Origin: Lachancea kluyveri NRRL Y-12651
Taxonomy: Eukaryota > Ascomycota > Saccharomycetes > Saccharomycetales > Saccharomycetaceae
NCBI GenBank assembly: GCA_000149225.2
Contig: CM000692.1
Coordinates: forward strand, 1,302,001 to 1,366,000
Direction of reading: 5' to 3'
Length of the DNA stretch: 64,000 nt
A model generated the notes under the pieces. It ran no database searches. It was not told where the DNA came from and worked only from the letters and a program-made list of their open reading frames with translations. Below, piece by piece: positions 10,150-20,362 of this stretch (position 1 is the first letter of the stretch; each line of letters begins with the position of its first letter). The position numbers and the translations under genes were made by a program.

Positions 10150-10680
10150 ATGTCTGACTACGAGGAAGCGTATGTTAACAGTTTTTGCTTATTAACAGAT
10201 GGAGCCAAATACTAACAGCTATATGTCTTTAGTTTCAATGATGGTCCAGAACATTTTGAAGATTTCGAAGTGGAGCACTTCTCAGATGGCGAAGGTTTCA
10301 ATGAAGAGCCAGGCTTCCAAAATGGTGAAGTCAAGGATGAAAACGGCAAAACCGTAGTTGCTGGTGGATACGGCCCTGAGGAGTTCCAACAACAAGAAGC
10401 TCACAGAAGAAGGACTTTGAAGGAAAAAGCCATTCCTAAGGATGAAAGAACAACCACGCCATACATGACCAAATACGAAAGGGCCAGAATTCTAGGTACC
10501 AGAGCATTGCAAATTTCCATGAATGCCCCTGTGTTTGTCGACTTGGAAGGTGAAACTGACCCATTGAGAATTGCCATGAAGGAATTAGCTGAAAAGAAAA
10601 TTCCTCTGGTTATCAGAAGGTATTTACCGGATGGTTCTTTTGAGGATTGGAGTGTGGAAGAGTTAATTGTGGATTTATAA
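10150..10680 (+). CDS. RPO26: RNA polymerase I/II/III shared subunit ABC23 (Rpb6), two exons
   Basis: This small subunit is common to all three nuclear RNA polymerases and helps stabilise the clamp. Exon 1 (10150-10169) encodes MSDYEEA up to two bases of the Ala codon. A 63-base intron follows, and exon 2 runs 10233-10680. The spliced product is 155 residues, exactly the yeast length. The N-terminus is acidic and the conserved core runs from [19 protein letters not shown] through [29 protein letters not shown] to the VEELIVDL end. S. cerevisiae RPO26 also has one intron near its start. It is divergent from PZF1. Confidence 0.97.
10170..10232 (+). other. RPO26 intron
   Basis: The 5' splice site is GTATGT at 10170, the branch site is a perfect TACTAAC at 10210-10216, and the 3' site is TAG ending at 10232. 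Splicing joins GC to T to make Ala and keeps the frame (MSDYEEAFNDG). At 63 bases it is short for yeast. Confidence 0.95.
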
Positions 10681-10908
10681 TACGAATCCTACATTTTGGA
10701 GAGAAGAGGAGAGGCGGGAAAGAGATAAAAAAAAAGTCATTGTCATTCTGCGGTTTTACAAACCATTTTAATTGTACATTAAGAGTCCAAAAAATAAAAA
10801 AAAAATAGAAATAATAAACAACATCATACAAAACCGAAAAAAGAGAAGATGAAAGTTTTTGCACTTATGTAAACATATAACGCCAATAGAACAGCTTCTA
10901 TTAACTGC

Positions 10909-11382
10909 TCATTCACCAACAGTCTCTAAGAATTTCTTACCCTTAAACACACGTTCGCCAGAGACTTGTTGTGATGTGAAATTTTTCAGCACCTTTTCAA
11001 GCTCTTTTTCGTTATTCATACCCACACTACGCAAATACTCCTTCAATTCATCGACATTAACGTTTAACTCTGAGGAATCAGACCCGCTGAATACCCGTAG
11101 TGCTTTGACAATTTCTTCTTCTTCGGGTAGCTCGCAAAAACTCTCGCCTACTACCGACAAGAACCCTGGAAATGACAAATCTCCATCTCCTTGCTCCAAC
11201 ATCTGTTCCAACTGTTCTCTATCTGCCTTTTTGCCGATGTTTTGAAACATCTTGTCGAGATCTTGTATAGATATCGAGCCATCTCCATCATGGTCTATAA
11301 GTTGAAAAGCGTCTCTTAGCTTCTTTATTTGTTGCTGTGTAAATTGTGAAAAAGTCACAGAGGTGCTATTTTGAAGAGGCAT
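10909..11382 (-). CDS. MLC2: Regulatory light chain of type II myosin
   Basis: Mlc2 binds an IQ motif of the type II myosin Myo1 at the bud-neck actomyosin ring and helps its disassembly in cytokinesis. The 157-residue protein (S. cerevisiae 163) has the calmodulin-like layout. An EF-hand near residues 29-41 has a nearly canonical loop (DHDGDGSISIQD), and degenerate hands follow. It lines up with yeast Mlc2 in FSQFTQQQIKKLRDAFQLID and at the C-terminus (ERVFKGKKFLETV). Position and strand match YPR188C between RPO26 and SKI3. The yeast first loop looks less calcium-competent than this one. The start codon is at 11380-11382. Confidence 0.9.
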   Translation of the reverse strand: MPLQNSTSVTFSQFTQQQIKKLRDAFQLIDHDGDGSISIQDLDKMFQNIGKKADREQLEQMLEQGDGDLSFPGFLSVVGESFCELPEEEEIVKALRVFSGSDSSELNVNVDELKEYLRSVGMNNEKELEKVLKNFTSQQVSGERVFKGKKFLETVGE

Positions 11383-11572
11383 AGTTTGCAGTGTGACTTA
11401 GGTATTTGCTTTTGTTATAGTTTCTATGCAGTAAAACGTTTGTGGATCATATTTTTCTGTTTACTATCATATATCATAATTAACGTACAATGTTGGAAAG
11501 GGTATGAAATTTTGTTAACAGGTTTGCCCTTGTATCTTTCGAACCAGGAGTTATAGACGGAAAAAAGCAGTA

Positions 11573-14500
11573 ATGTCACAGCTGAAACACTATTTGAAAG
11601 ATGCAAAAAACGCTTTATCTGACGGGGATTATGACGAAGCTATAGAATGCTCGAAATCAGCTCTCAATTTAGACAAAAATTGCTACTTTGCTCTCGTGTT
11701 CTTGGGGAAGGCTTATTCTTGCGTTAAAGAGCTTGGAAAATCAAAACAAAACTATCTAAAGGCTATCGAAATCGACCAAGAAAATGTTCTAGCATGGAAA
11801 GGCCTATTTATGCTTTTTAAGAATACAAACGACATTACCAGCTTTACTTCTTTTGATGAATATTTTGACTTATGCGGCAGGTATGCAGAAATATTGACTA
11901 GTCAACAATTTCCGATGGTAGATCTAGTCAATGACATCAGAGAGTTTAGGAGAAAGTTCAAGGACTCTCAAGAGTCATTTTTAAGACACATGAGGCCGGG
12001 TACGCCTATGGCTGAACGGTTATCTCGCCACCTAATTTCACCACAAGATGCGTTGAAGGGTCTGCTAGAAACAGTTTCTACCAGTGAAAGGCAGCAGGTT
12101 TCTAAAGTCGTTAGTCGTGAAAGGTTAAAAATTAGTGCCAATGACCCGAACTATCAATTCAAAATAAATTCTCTAGCTTGGCAAATCTACGAAAATTCTG
12201 AGGTAGACGAGCTATATCAGCAGTTGGTCAATATTACTGACGATGATGTAACGAGAAGAGGGTTAGAATCGGATTGGCTTGAATACCGAATTAGAGTGTT
12301 GAAATCTATGCCCCGAGAAATCAAATCAATGTTTTTTGAAAAGGTGAAGTCAATGGTTGAAGACATGATCATTGTAGAACACGATTCCGTTATAGCCTGG
12401 AATCTTTACTTTGAATGGCAGGACTACCAAAACTTAAACGAAATAGATGTAAACGTTGCCTCTAAATTTATGAGAAAATTTCCTGCTGAGCCCCTTGCCA
12501 CCATTTTATACGCCTGGATTTGTTCCAATTTTTCAACTTATGACTCCAAGGATTTTTATCGCAAGACTTTCCAACAAGAAAATCTTGATTCAGTTAAAGA
12601 AAAGAATCAAAAGTTTAGCATTATTGACTCAGTTGCTGAGGAAATCGACGAAACTGAAAAGAATGTTTTGGAGGGTCTAGTAGACCCAACTACAGAAGAC
12701 ACCACAATCGGATTACCCGAAGAAGATATCCTAGGGATTCTCTCAGAAAATATCGCCCAAGCACAGCAAAGTATTTTGGCCCACCGCATTATCTCAGCCT
12801 ATTATATTCTTTCTCGAGAATATGAGTCAGTATTGCACTACATTAAATCAGGTATTTCATTAGTTGCTCTGAACACTAGAGATTTAGGTGCTCAGCTATT
12901 GAACTCCAAACGAGAATTTACCTTAAATCTAGCCACTGCATACACATATTTTGAAGCTCCGAAGAATCATAATGCTGCATTGGCTTTATTTGATAAATTA
13001 CTGTCCGAAAATCCAAGTAATTCAAAGGCTAAGATGGGGAAAGGCTTAATTTTTATTGAACGTGAAAATTGGGGTGAGGCGAATAAGCTACTTTCAGAAG
13101 TTATAAAAGAATTCCCGGACAATTGTGAAGTTACTTCTGAATTGGGTTGGAGTGAGCTGCATCTTGGTGACCCGGATAGTGCCATTGAAAAATTCAAATA
13201 TGTGCTAAATAATGTGGAAGGCACCGACCTGCGCGTTTTGGAGTTCAGAGCCTTAAACTACTGGAGAATCGCTAAAGGCTTGATATATAAGAATGAAGCT
13301 GAAGCAAGTCAGTCACAAGAGCTCATTAAAATCGCGTTTAAACAGCTGATTCAATCCATTAAAACTTCCGAAACTTTTGCTCCAGGGTATTCATCTTTGG
13401 GTGATATTTACGCTAAATATTACAAGGATGCTACAAGGGCCTTTAAATGTTATTTTAAAGCATTTGAACTAGATGCAGGTGATTTAGTAGCTGCCAGATA
13501 TATGACTGAAAAGTATTGTGAAACCGGAAACTGGCAATCGGCTTCTATGATTGCAGAAAGAGTAGTCAAGGCAGAAAAATCCAAGGGTGCTTTACAAAAG
13601 GCCAATTGGCCTTATAGAGTCCTTGGTGTCTCTTATTTGGAGAAACAAAAGGAACCAGAATCTATTGAATGGTTTCAATCTGCACTACGTGTGGATGCCA
13701 ATGATGTCGAGTCCTGGGTCGGCTTGGGCCAGGCTTATTATGCCTGCGGAAGACTAGAAGCATCCATCAAAGTTTTTGAAAAAGCCACTGAACTAGCTCC
13801 AGATCATTTGTTTGCCGGTTATTTTAAGGCTATATCTTTAGCAGGCATCGGTGAATATGAGCAGTGTATTGAAATTATTGCCGCCCTGTTAGAAAAACTT
13901 CCAAATGAGGAAAGTTTCCAAGTTTCAATGGTGAATATTCTAATCGATTATTCAGTGGAGCTATTTTCGCAAGGTTATTTGGCCAAAGCTGTCGCACAAG
14001 CAGTAGACTCTATAAAGAGGATTGAGTATATCATCTCAAATATTAGCCATAAGGTCCAAAATGTTTGGATATCACTTTCCAAAGCTCTGAAACTATTTAT
14101 ACTTGTCCAATCCAAGGTCGATATGTTACCAATTGAAAGTCTAGTGAATATTTTTGAAGCATGTGAACTAAAGAATACTGATAGCGTTGACACATTAGAT
14201 GAAATTAATTTGGAAAATTTACTTTCCGATGAAACGCAAGACAACACCTCAATCGCCACAAAGTTTCTAGTCTTGTCCGCAAAATGCTCTTTAGCCTCTT
14301 GTGAGTACGAGAATATTCCCAGAACTGTGCGCGCGTCCCTCTGGTACAATTTAGGTATTGCTGAGCTATTTACCTACATTACTTTGAAGGCAGAGAATTA
14401 TCGAGATGCCGCCATTATATGTTACAAGCAATCCATCAAACTACAATCTAACACCACTGAAGCATGGATTGGTTTAGGTATATCATGTATGGACGTGAAC

Positions 14501-15799
14501 TACCGTGTAGCACAGCACTGTTTTATCAAAGCTATTGCTTTGGCACCAAAGGAGATAGGTATCTGGTATGATTTGGCCATACTAGCGTTAAAAAATGGTG
14601 ATATTGAATTCGCACGTGATGTTCTAATGAAATCACAAAGTATTGCTCCACAGGACTCCTCTCCATGGTTTGGTATGGCTTTAGCTCACGAACATGAAAA
14701 CAACTTAGAGGAAAGCTCCAAAATGTTTGCACATTCATTTGTTATTTCCAATGGTAGATCAAAGGTTGCCCAGTTGTTATACGCAAAAAGCGTTCTTAGA
14801 AAAAGGATTGGCAAGGGAGATGATGAAAGGGATATTGAACCTAGTCAAGAATTCACTGCCGTAGCTTGTGGATTGGACCAATATTTGAAGAAATCACCAA
14901 ATGACACTTTTGCCATTCAGTGTGCAATCTTAACTTTAGAAAGACTGCACAATTTTAGTGTCGCAGGAACTTTGTCCGACCGCCTTGCTAGTGTTTTGGA
15001 AAACAGGTTTGAAAAAAGTCAAAATGAGGCTGAACTATTCAATTTTGCTATAATTGAATCACAATTTGCCCGTGTAAAATTAGGCTTGAAAGATTATGAA
15101 AGCGCTATAGAAAAGGCAGATCTCGCTTTAGGTATTTTAGCAGAACACGAAACCAGTGTTGCGAACAAGGCTATAATTTCAAACCATGTTGTTCTAGGGT
15201 TAAGTTACTTCTACTTGGATGATTTCGATCGTGCATTGGATAACTTCAAAGTCTTATTAGAGAAATCTAATAGCTCTAAACACTTGGTTATTTTAATTTC
15301 CAAAATTCTGTACAATGTAAACACCGATGAAACCAAGGAAATTGCGTTACAGGAGCTGGTAGAGTACATTTCAAGCCATGGTGCTGAACTTATTGTTACT
15401 TTGACGATTGCTGCAATTTCGATTTTAGAAGGCCGGAGAGAAGATTTGAGGGCAATCTTGACTGAGCTCAAAACGTTGCCCCTAGATGAAATAATTAGGG
15501 ACAGCCATAGAGATATCTCCTTTTTGATTGAAGAAACTTATAAAAGACTGCATAAATATGAAAGAAGTAAGGAACAGTGGCAGAGAACTGCATTCTTCTT
15601 CCCTAACAATGTCGACTCGTGGAAAACTTTGAACAAGAAAGTTGCCAATAGGATTTCAAGCGGTGGTCAGAATAAGGTAACAGCAAAACAACTAAGCACT
15701 TCTTTGTGCTCATTAGGTAATGTTTCGAACATTCAGAGAAGTTTGTTCTTATGTCCGTGGAACAAACAAGCCTTGGCCTCTCTGAGGGAGTGTTTCTAA
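11573..15799 (+). CDS. SKI3: Ski complex TPR scaffold subunit Ski3
   Basis: Ski3 is the tetratricopeptide scaffold of the cytoplasmic Ski2-Ski3-Ski8 complex, which feeds mRNA to the exosome for 3'-5' decay and represses double-stranded RNA viruses. The 1408-residue protein (S. cerevisiae 1432) is built of TPR motifs from its first helix (MSQLKHYLKDAKNALSDGDY) on. Highly conserved blocks include ESIEWFQSALRVDANDVESWVGLGQAYYACGR near residue 700 and the C-terminal LCPWNKQALASLRECF. The variable acidic stretch of the yeast N-terminal half is shorter here. The ATG at 11573 matches the yeast start, and the order matches YPR189W. Confidence 0.96.
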   Translation: MSQLKHYLKDAKNALSDGDYDEAIECSKSALNLDKNCYFALVFLGKAYSCVKELGKSKQNYLKAIEIDQENVLAWKGLFMLFKNTNDITSFTSFDEYFDLCGRYAEILTSQQFPMVDLVNDIREFRRKFKDSQESFLRHMRPGTPMAERLSRHLISPQDALKGLLETVSTSERQQVSKVVSRERLKISANDPNYQFKINSLAWQIYENSEVDELYQQLVNITDDDVTRRGLESDWLEYRIRVLKSMPREIKSMFFEKVKSMVEDMIIVEHDSVIAWNLYFEWQDYQNLNEIDVNVASKFMRKFPAEPLATILYAWICSNFSTYDSKDFYRKTFQQENLDSVKEKNQKFSIIDSVAEEIDETEKNVLEGLVDPTTEDTTIGLPEEDILGILSENIAQAQQSILAHRIISAYYILSREYESVLHYIKSGISLVALNTRDLGAQLLNSKREFTLNLATAYTYFEAPKNHNAALALFDKLLSENPSNSKAKMGKGLIFIERENWGEANKLLSEVIKEFPDNCEVTSELGWSELHLGDPDSAIEKFKYVLNNVEGTDLRVLEFRALNYWRIAKGLIYKNEAEASQSQELIKIAFKQLIQSIKTSETFAPGYSSLGDIYAKYYKDATRAFKCYFKAFELDAGDLVAARYMTEKYCETGNWQSASMIAERVVKAEKSKGALQKANWPYRVLGVSYLEKQKEPESIEWFQSALRVDANDVESWVGLGQAYYACGRLEASIKVFEKATELAPDHLFAGYFKAISLAGIGEYEQCIEIIAALLEKLPNEESFQVSMVNILIDYSVELFSQGYLAKAVAQAVDSIKRIEYIISNISHKVQNVWISLSKALKLFILVQSKVDMLPIESLVNIFEACELKNTDSVDTLDEINLENLLSDETQDNTSIATKFLVLSAKCSLASCEYENIPRTVRASLWYNLGIAELFTYITLKAENYRDAAIICYKQSIKLQSNTTEAWIGLGISCMDVNYRVAQHCFIKAIALAPKEIGIWYDLAILALKNGDIEFARDVLMKSQSIAPQDSSPWFGMALAHEHENNLEESSKMFAHSFVISNGRSKVAQLLYAKSVLRKRIGKGDDERDIEPSQEFTAVACGLDQYLKKSPNDTFAIQCAILTLERLHNFSVAGTLSDRLASVLENRFEKSQNEAELFNFAIIESQFARVKLGLKDYESAIEKADLALGILAEHETSVANKAIISNHVVLGLSYFYLDDFDRALDNFKVLLEKSNSSKHLVILISKILYNVNTDETKEIALQELVEYISSHGAELIVTLTIAAISILEGRREDLRAILTELKTLPLDEIIRDSHRDISFLIEETYKRLHKYERSKEQWQRTAFFFPNNVDSWKTLNKKVANRISSGGQNKVTAKQLSTSLCSLGNVSNIQRSLFLCPWNKQALASLRECF

Positions 15800-15893
15800 T
15801 CTTTGTATATTTAGGCAAATGACTACTCTACAATAATATATAAAAGAATGCTAAAGAGGTAGAACAAAAAGAGACTTTTGATGCCGATATCTA

Positions 15894-17819
15894 TCAAAAC
15901 AATTTAAACACCTCCCATAACGCCAATAATCTTGTTCTCCTACTCAACCCATTCAGTTCACGTTCATTAACCATTTTCAACTGATTTATTTCACTAGGCA
16001 ACAGCAATTCGAGTTCTCTACCCTTTACATCATCCCTACTAGCCTTCGTCAATAGGGTAGCATTTTCGTCTTTTAATCCTTCTACTTTGTGAAGTAAGTT
16101 GGCTATGTTCCAAGCCAAGTTTTGCTTCATGAAATCATATGCGTGTTTTTCATTATTTCTAAACAAGAAAACAGCCCTGGAGGCAGCTCTATCTGCGGTA
16201 CGAGGCACTTCTTGAATTTCAACAGCATTATACTTGATTAAAACTGAAATAACAGACCTTATGTCCTTCTCTTTCATCAAAGCTGTTGAGTTGATAACTT
16301 TTTCGGTAACCAAGCTGTTAGCGCGAACACAGCGTAGTATTCTTGATGCAGAAGCGCCCAGTGTCGAAGCAATGAGAGAATCGTACACAGCTAATTTCAA
16401 AGCAGGAACCAGTTTCGAATATGGGACATAATACAAACCGGGTTTGGACTCTTTTAAGAAGGGGACTTGTGAGCCGGATAGTAATCTTAAGTGACCATTG
16501 ACCAAAGTGATTGAGTGTGGATCAGAATCATCCTCATCTAGGTCCAGGTCAATATCCTCTTCTTCTTCTTCTTCTTCCTCTTCTGCTTCGGCTTCCTGTG
16601 GCAAACCAGTGGTAACTGTGGATGGCAATGATGGTATAACAAAACCATCCTCTGTTTTGATTCTCTTTGATTGTTGATGTGATCCGGATGCAGTTTTGGC
16701 ACGTTTTGTGGTTTTTTGCTTTGATGTTAGAGACCCGCGTAAATCAACAGTATCTGGTAGGTGCCGGGCAATGTCTATGGCATTAAAGGTAACACCCGGA
16801 GCCTTTTCTTCCTGCAAAGTTAGTTCGTCTTGGATGGCATTTCGTTCATCCAGATCCTGCAATAGCCCTGTCTTAGTCAATGGGTCAACTAGATCTGGAG
16901 ATCGCTGTTCAGTCAACTTCAGGGCAACTTGGTAAATTGCAGCAGGGGTTCTGCCAACCCTCACAGAAGCAAACTGAGCCAATTGCTTAGATCTTTTGGA
17001 TTTTAAATATCTCTTTAAATTGAAGGTTAACGGAACATTATCAGAGACTTTACGTAAGGAAGTCTGTGGATCAGTAACAAAGATTTTAGATAAGTCAGAA
17101 GCTTTTAACAAATTGTTAAATTCAATTTTTGCTTTCTGCTTAGCCTCTGTTCTCTTTTTCAGATCCGATAGAGTAGAAGTCTTAGGGATGTTTGCATATT
17201 CCTTTTTGTAGAGTTTGTTCCATAAGTCGTTAATTGGAGTGTAGTCAATAGGTGATATTGGAACCAGAAAGCCCAGCTCGCACAGTTTGACAAACGTCGA
17301 AGAGATCTCAGACGGAGAAAGTTCCGCTGGCGCAAACTGCAAATAATCTCTTGGTGTCAAAGAGCCTAACGCAAGGACATTTTGGACAATCTGTGCTGCA
17401 ATACCGGTCGCATCTGATTTTTCAAAGTATGATTGAATGAAATAAACAATTTCACCTGCATACAGTAGCAGCAGAATTCCTTCCTCGTGAACGTAGTAGT
17501 AAGTTGTCTTTTTGCCCGTGAGCGAGGTTTCTTCCAAGTATTGAACGCACTTTAATTGGATCAAACTGACAAGAGTTGTCTTAACGCTCTTGAGATCTAG
17601 GTCAATTTTCTCACACAAATCACGGGCAGCCAACCTACCTTTACAGATCAACAAGCGTACGATGGCGGCTGCTCTTTCCCCCAGATGGGCCTTGATCAGC
17701 TCTGTGTATAGGAAAGTTTCCGGGTTCAAAGTACGCAACTCTAAGGTAGAAACGATAACATTTTGCTCAGTGTTAGTTTCTAATCCTGGAACTGGTGTAG
17801 CTGTAGTAGAGTTGTCCAT
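15894..17819 (-). CDS. RPC82: RNA polymerase III subunit C82
   Basis: C82 is the largest subunit of the C82-C34-C31 subcomplex that Pol III needs for initiation. The 641-residue protein (S. cerevisiae 654) carries winged-helix units like TFIIE-alpha: ELIKAHLGERAAAIVRLLICKGRLAARDLCEKI near residue 40, and later winged helices ending in LRRTRLLALWEVFKLF. An acidic tract around residues 405-435 (about nine Glu in a row, then DIDLDLDEDD) comes from a GAA/GAG trinucleotide run. The 3' end is close to the SKI3 3' end (convergent). It is divergent from QCR2, as in YPR190C-YPR191W. Confidence 0.95.
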   Translation of the reverse strand: MDNSTTATPVPGLETNTEQNVIVSTLELRTLNPETFLYTELIKAHLGERAAAIVRLLICKGRLAARDLCEKIDLDLKSVKTTLVSLIQLKCVQYLEETSLTGKKTTYYYVHEEGILLLLYAGEIVYFIQSYFEKSDATGIAAQIVQNVLALGSLTPRDYLQFAPAELSPSEISSTFVKLCELGFLVPISPIDYTPINDLWNKLYKKEYANIPKTSTLSDLKKRTEAKQKAKIEFNNLLKASDLSKIFVTDPQTSLRKVSDNVPLTFNLKRYLKSKRSKQLAQFASVRVGRTPAAIYQVALKLTEQRSPDLVDPLTKTGLLQDLDERNAIQDELTLQEEKAPGVTFNAIDIARHLPDTVDLRGSLTSKQKTTKRAKTASGSHQQSKRIKTEDGFVIPSLPSTVTTGLPQEAEAEEEEEEEEEDIDLDLDEDDSDPHSITLVNGHLRLLSGSQVPFLKESKPGLYYVPYSKLVPALKLAVYDSLIASTLGASASRILRCVRANSLVTEKVINSTALMKEKDIRSVISVLIKYNAVEIQEVPRTADRAASRAVFLFRNNEKHAYDFMKQNLAWNIANLLHKVEGLKDENATLLTKASRDDVKGRELELLLPSEINQLKMVNERELNGLSRRTRLLALWEVFKLF

Positions 17820-17864
17820 TTAGAGGCCTATTTGTTCTGAATTGATCCAGTGATAGTTTAATGT

Positions 17865-17906
17865 CGATGAGCTTGGTTAAAAAATCAACAGGTGCAAAAA
17901 ATTTTC
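17865..17906 (-). promoter_or_regulatory. PAC and RRPE elements of RPC82
   Basis: CGATGAGCT at 17865-17873 matches nine of ten bases of the PAC box (GCGATGAGMT). AAAAAATTTTC at 17896-17906 reads GAAAATTTTTT on the other strand, an RRPE. The pair is the classic arrangement of Pol I/III subunit and ribosome-biogenesis promoters, about 46 and 77 bp from the RPC82 start. GTCACATG (Cbf1-type) lies at 17917-17924. Confidence 0.6.
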
Positions 17907-17977
17907 CAGATGTTGGGTCACATGACTCAATTTCCCTATATGGAATATATTTCCTTTTAAGGTAATAGATATTATGG

Positions 17978-17985
17978 ACCAATCA
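17978..17985 (-). promoter_or_regulatory. HAP2/3/4/5 CCAAT box upstream of QCR2
   Basis: ACCAATCA is the reverse of TGATTGGT, a perfect TNATTGGT site, 192 bp before the QCR2 start. HAP-complex control of respiratory-chain genes is well established in yeast, so this fits complex III. The whole 17820-18176 gap is the shared RPC82/QCR2 promoter. Confidence 0.6.
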
Positions 17986-18176
17986 GAGCGCGTGAAAAGT
18001 CGTCGAAAATTTTTTCCCGCAGAAATTCACAGCGTCTCGCACGGTGAACCCACCACTGCAAGGCCTGGCAGCGAGGCCGATAGATCCTTTGAGTACAGAA
18101 TAGCGAAGGGAATCTATAAACTTACCTGCGCTCTTCCCAACTGCTCGCATCAAACATATCCTAAGCAACCATTACA

Positions 18177-19289
18177 ATGTTGTCCTCCACTTCTAGATTA
18201 CAAATCGCCAAGCAAGCCGCCAGAAACTATGCCACCAAGGTCTCTGCTCAAGACGGCGCTGGCAAAGTTTCCACCTTAGCTGTTAAAGTTCATGCTGGTT
18301 CCCGTTACGCCACCAAGGATGGTGTTGCTCACTTGTTATCCAGATTCAACTTCCATAACACTGGCAATAAGTCTGCTTTGAGACTAGTTAGAGAATCCGA
18401 ATTGTTAGGAGGTAGATTCCAATCTGTTGTTGACAGAGAACACATTACATTATCTGCTACTTTCCTAAAGGAAGACTTGCCATACTTTGTTAACGCTTTG
18501 GGTAACGTCTTGTATAAGACTTCTTTTAAGCCACACGAATTGCCAGAATCCGTCTTGCCAGCTGCTAAGCACGATTTCTTGGTTGCTAACTCTTCTGCCG
18601 AATTCAAGGCTGAAGACTTGTTGTACAATGTTACTTTTAGAAGAGACTTGGGTAACACTGTCCTATACGATGGCGCAGAAAAGGTTACTTTGGAAGACAT
18701 TAAGGATTATGCCGACAAGGTTTACACCAAGGAAAACATTGAAGTTCTTGGCCAAGGCGTTAATGAAGCTGATTTGAAGAGATTTGTTAATGACTCCTTG
18801 TTGGGTTCCCTACCAATTGGTTCTTCTTTGGTTTCTTCTGCCAAGCCAAAGACTTATGCTGGCGAGACCAGATACAGATTTGGTGGTGAATCTGTTGCTG
18901 CCATTGCTATTCCAGTTACTCCAGAAGAATTCGGAACTTACGAGGTTCTAGCCAAATACTTGACTTCTGCTTTATCCGAATTGTCACCATTGATCTCTAA
19001 AGCCAAGCTAGACAAATACTCCAACGCTGGTTTGTTCTCTTTGTACGTTAAGGGTACTGACGCTTCTACCGTTTCTTCAAACATCAAGAAGGTCGTTTCC
19101 GAATTAAAAGCTGGTAAGGACATTTCCGTTGCTAAGAACTACACCTCTTTGCAATTGGCTTTGGAAAATGAAACTGCTTTGGCCCCAACCCAATTGTCTC
19201 TAGATGCTGCCAAGGATTTCAAGTTAGGAAAGTTTAGTTACGTTGCTGTTGGTGATGTTAAGAATTTGCCATTTGCTGATGAGTTGTAG
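18177..19289 (+). CDS. QCR2: Cytochrome bc1 complex core protein 2
   Basis: Core protein 2 is a structural subunit on the matrix side of respiratory complex III. The 370-residue protein (S. cerevisiae 368) begins with a basic, hydroxylated presequence ([21 protein letters not shown]) typical of matrix import. The M16-protease-like fold follows: [31 protein letters not shown] near residue 35, [17 protein letters not shown], and [23 protein letters not shown] at the end. As in other core 2 proteins I see no intact HXXEH zinc motif. This is the last gene of the block syntenic with chromosome XVI; S. cerevisiae continues with AQY1, which is absent here. Confidence 0.97.
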   Translation: MLSSTSRLQIAKQAARNYATKVSAQDGAGKVSTLAVKVHAGSRYATKDGVAHLLSRFNFHNTGNKSALRLVRESELLGGRFQSVVDREHITLSATFLKEDLPYFVNALGNVLYKTSFKPHELPESVLPAAKHDFLVANSSAEFKAEDLLYNVTFRRDLGNTVLYDGAEKVTLEDIKDYADKVYTKENIEVLGQGVNEADLKRFVNDSLLGSLPIGSSLVSSAKPKTYAGETRYRFGGESVAAIAIPVTPEEFGTYEVLAKYLTSALSELSPLISKAKLDKYSNAGLFSLYVKGTDASTVSSNIKKVVSELKAGKDISVAKNYTSLQLALENETALAPTQLSLDAAKDFKLGKFSYVAVGDVKNLPFADEL

Positions 19290-20362
19290 TTGTGGTTTGA
19301 TAGCAACTGTAATTTAATAAAAAAAAGCGAAAAAAAAACCTTTACTTTACATTTTATCTTTTGACGAGGGGACGACATTTTGTTACACTGATCTTCACTA
19401 TAAGCCAAAAAAGAATATAATCACGTAAGAAAGACAAAGAAAATAACATAAAAGGAAGAAATGAAAAAAAAAGAAAAAAAATACTGCAGCCGATATGAAA
19501 GAGAAGAAAGTTGCTATATGACTGAAAGGAGAAAATGGGATGTGTATGAACATGAATTATCGAGTGCAATCAGTCATGAATTTGGTTGTATTTTATGATA
19601 CCTTTTGGTGATTCATCCTTTATCTTACCTTACTCTCTCATCGTCTTGTATATACTATCTCTCTTCTTTTTCCTACCCCTTTTTTATTTATTCATAACAC
19701 ATTAAATCTTAACTATAGTGCTTGGCATTAACAATCTGAAAGTTTTCTTGAGTTTACAAAAACTTGGAAATTTAAGCTTTTACAACTTTTATATTATAGC
19801 ATACAATATGACTTAGATACTACCGGTTACTTTGAAGCCATCCACACATTCGACCAATAGAACATGAAATATAACACGCATCACGTGTAAAGCTAACGAT
19901 TCATGTCCTATACAAAAGAAAACAGGTTTGTGCTTTTTTTCGTCACTTGCACTTGTCACGTTGAAAAGTGACAAATCTACTATTGATTCAGCCGAATGAC
20001 TTTCCGACATATCCCCCCTCCTTGCAACAGTAGCTCAATTATACTTAACAATCACGGAGATATAATCGTTTCATAAATCGCTTGCAAACTGTTCGAAGGA
20101 TGAGACTTTTAAGGCTATTTACTAAAAAAATTTCTGCAGGGTTAGTAAAGTTCTGGGTTAAATAAAAATACACATTGGTGCAAGCTACCATATTTTTTCA
20201 CTACAAGCTGTCACATAAAAAGCTTTAGTGGCCGTATCTAATGGACATGCAAGTCTTAAAGGTTATTTACGGATAGATGCTACAATTGGTTTCCATATTG
20301 GCTATGTGGGTTTAAACTTGTGTAAACTGCATACGTAAATACGTTGTGCAAAGTTGGTCAGT
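19290..20362. other. Gene-free gap, QCR2 to FRE gene
   Basis: About 1.07 kb between two 3' ends on opposite strands. It is AT-rich with A-runs after QCR2 and pyrimidine-rich stretches near 19640-19690. Short frames (for example 19813-20010 on the minus strand) look like chance. It marks the switch from conserved synteny to accessory sequence. Confidence 0.6.
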
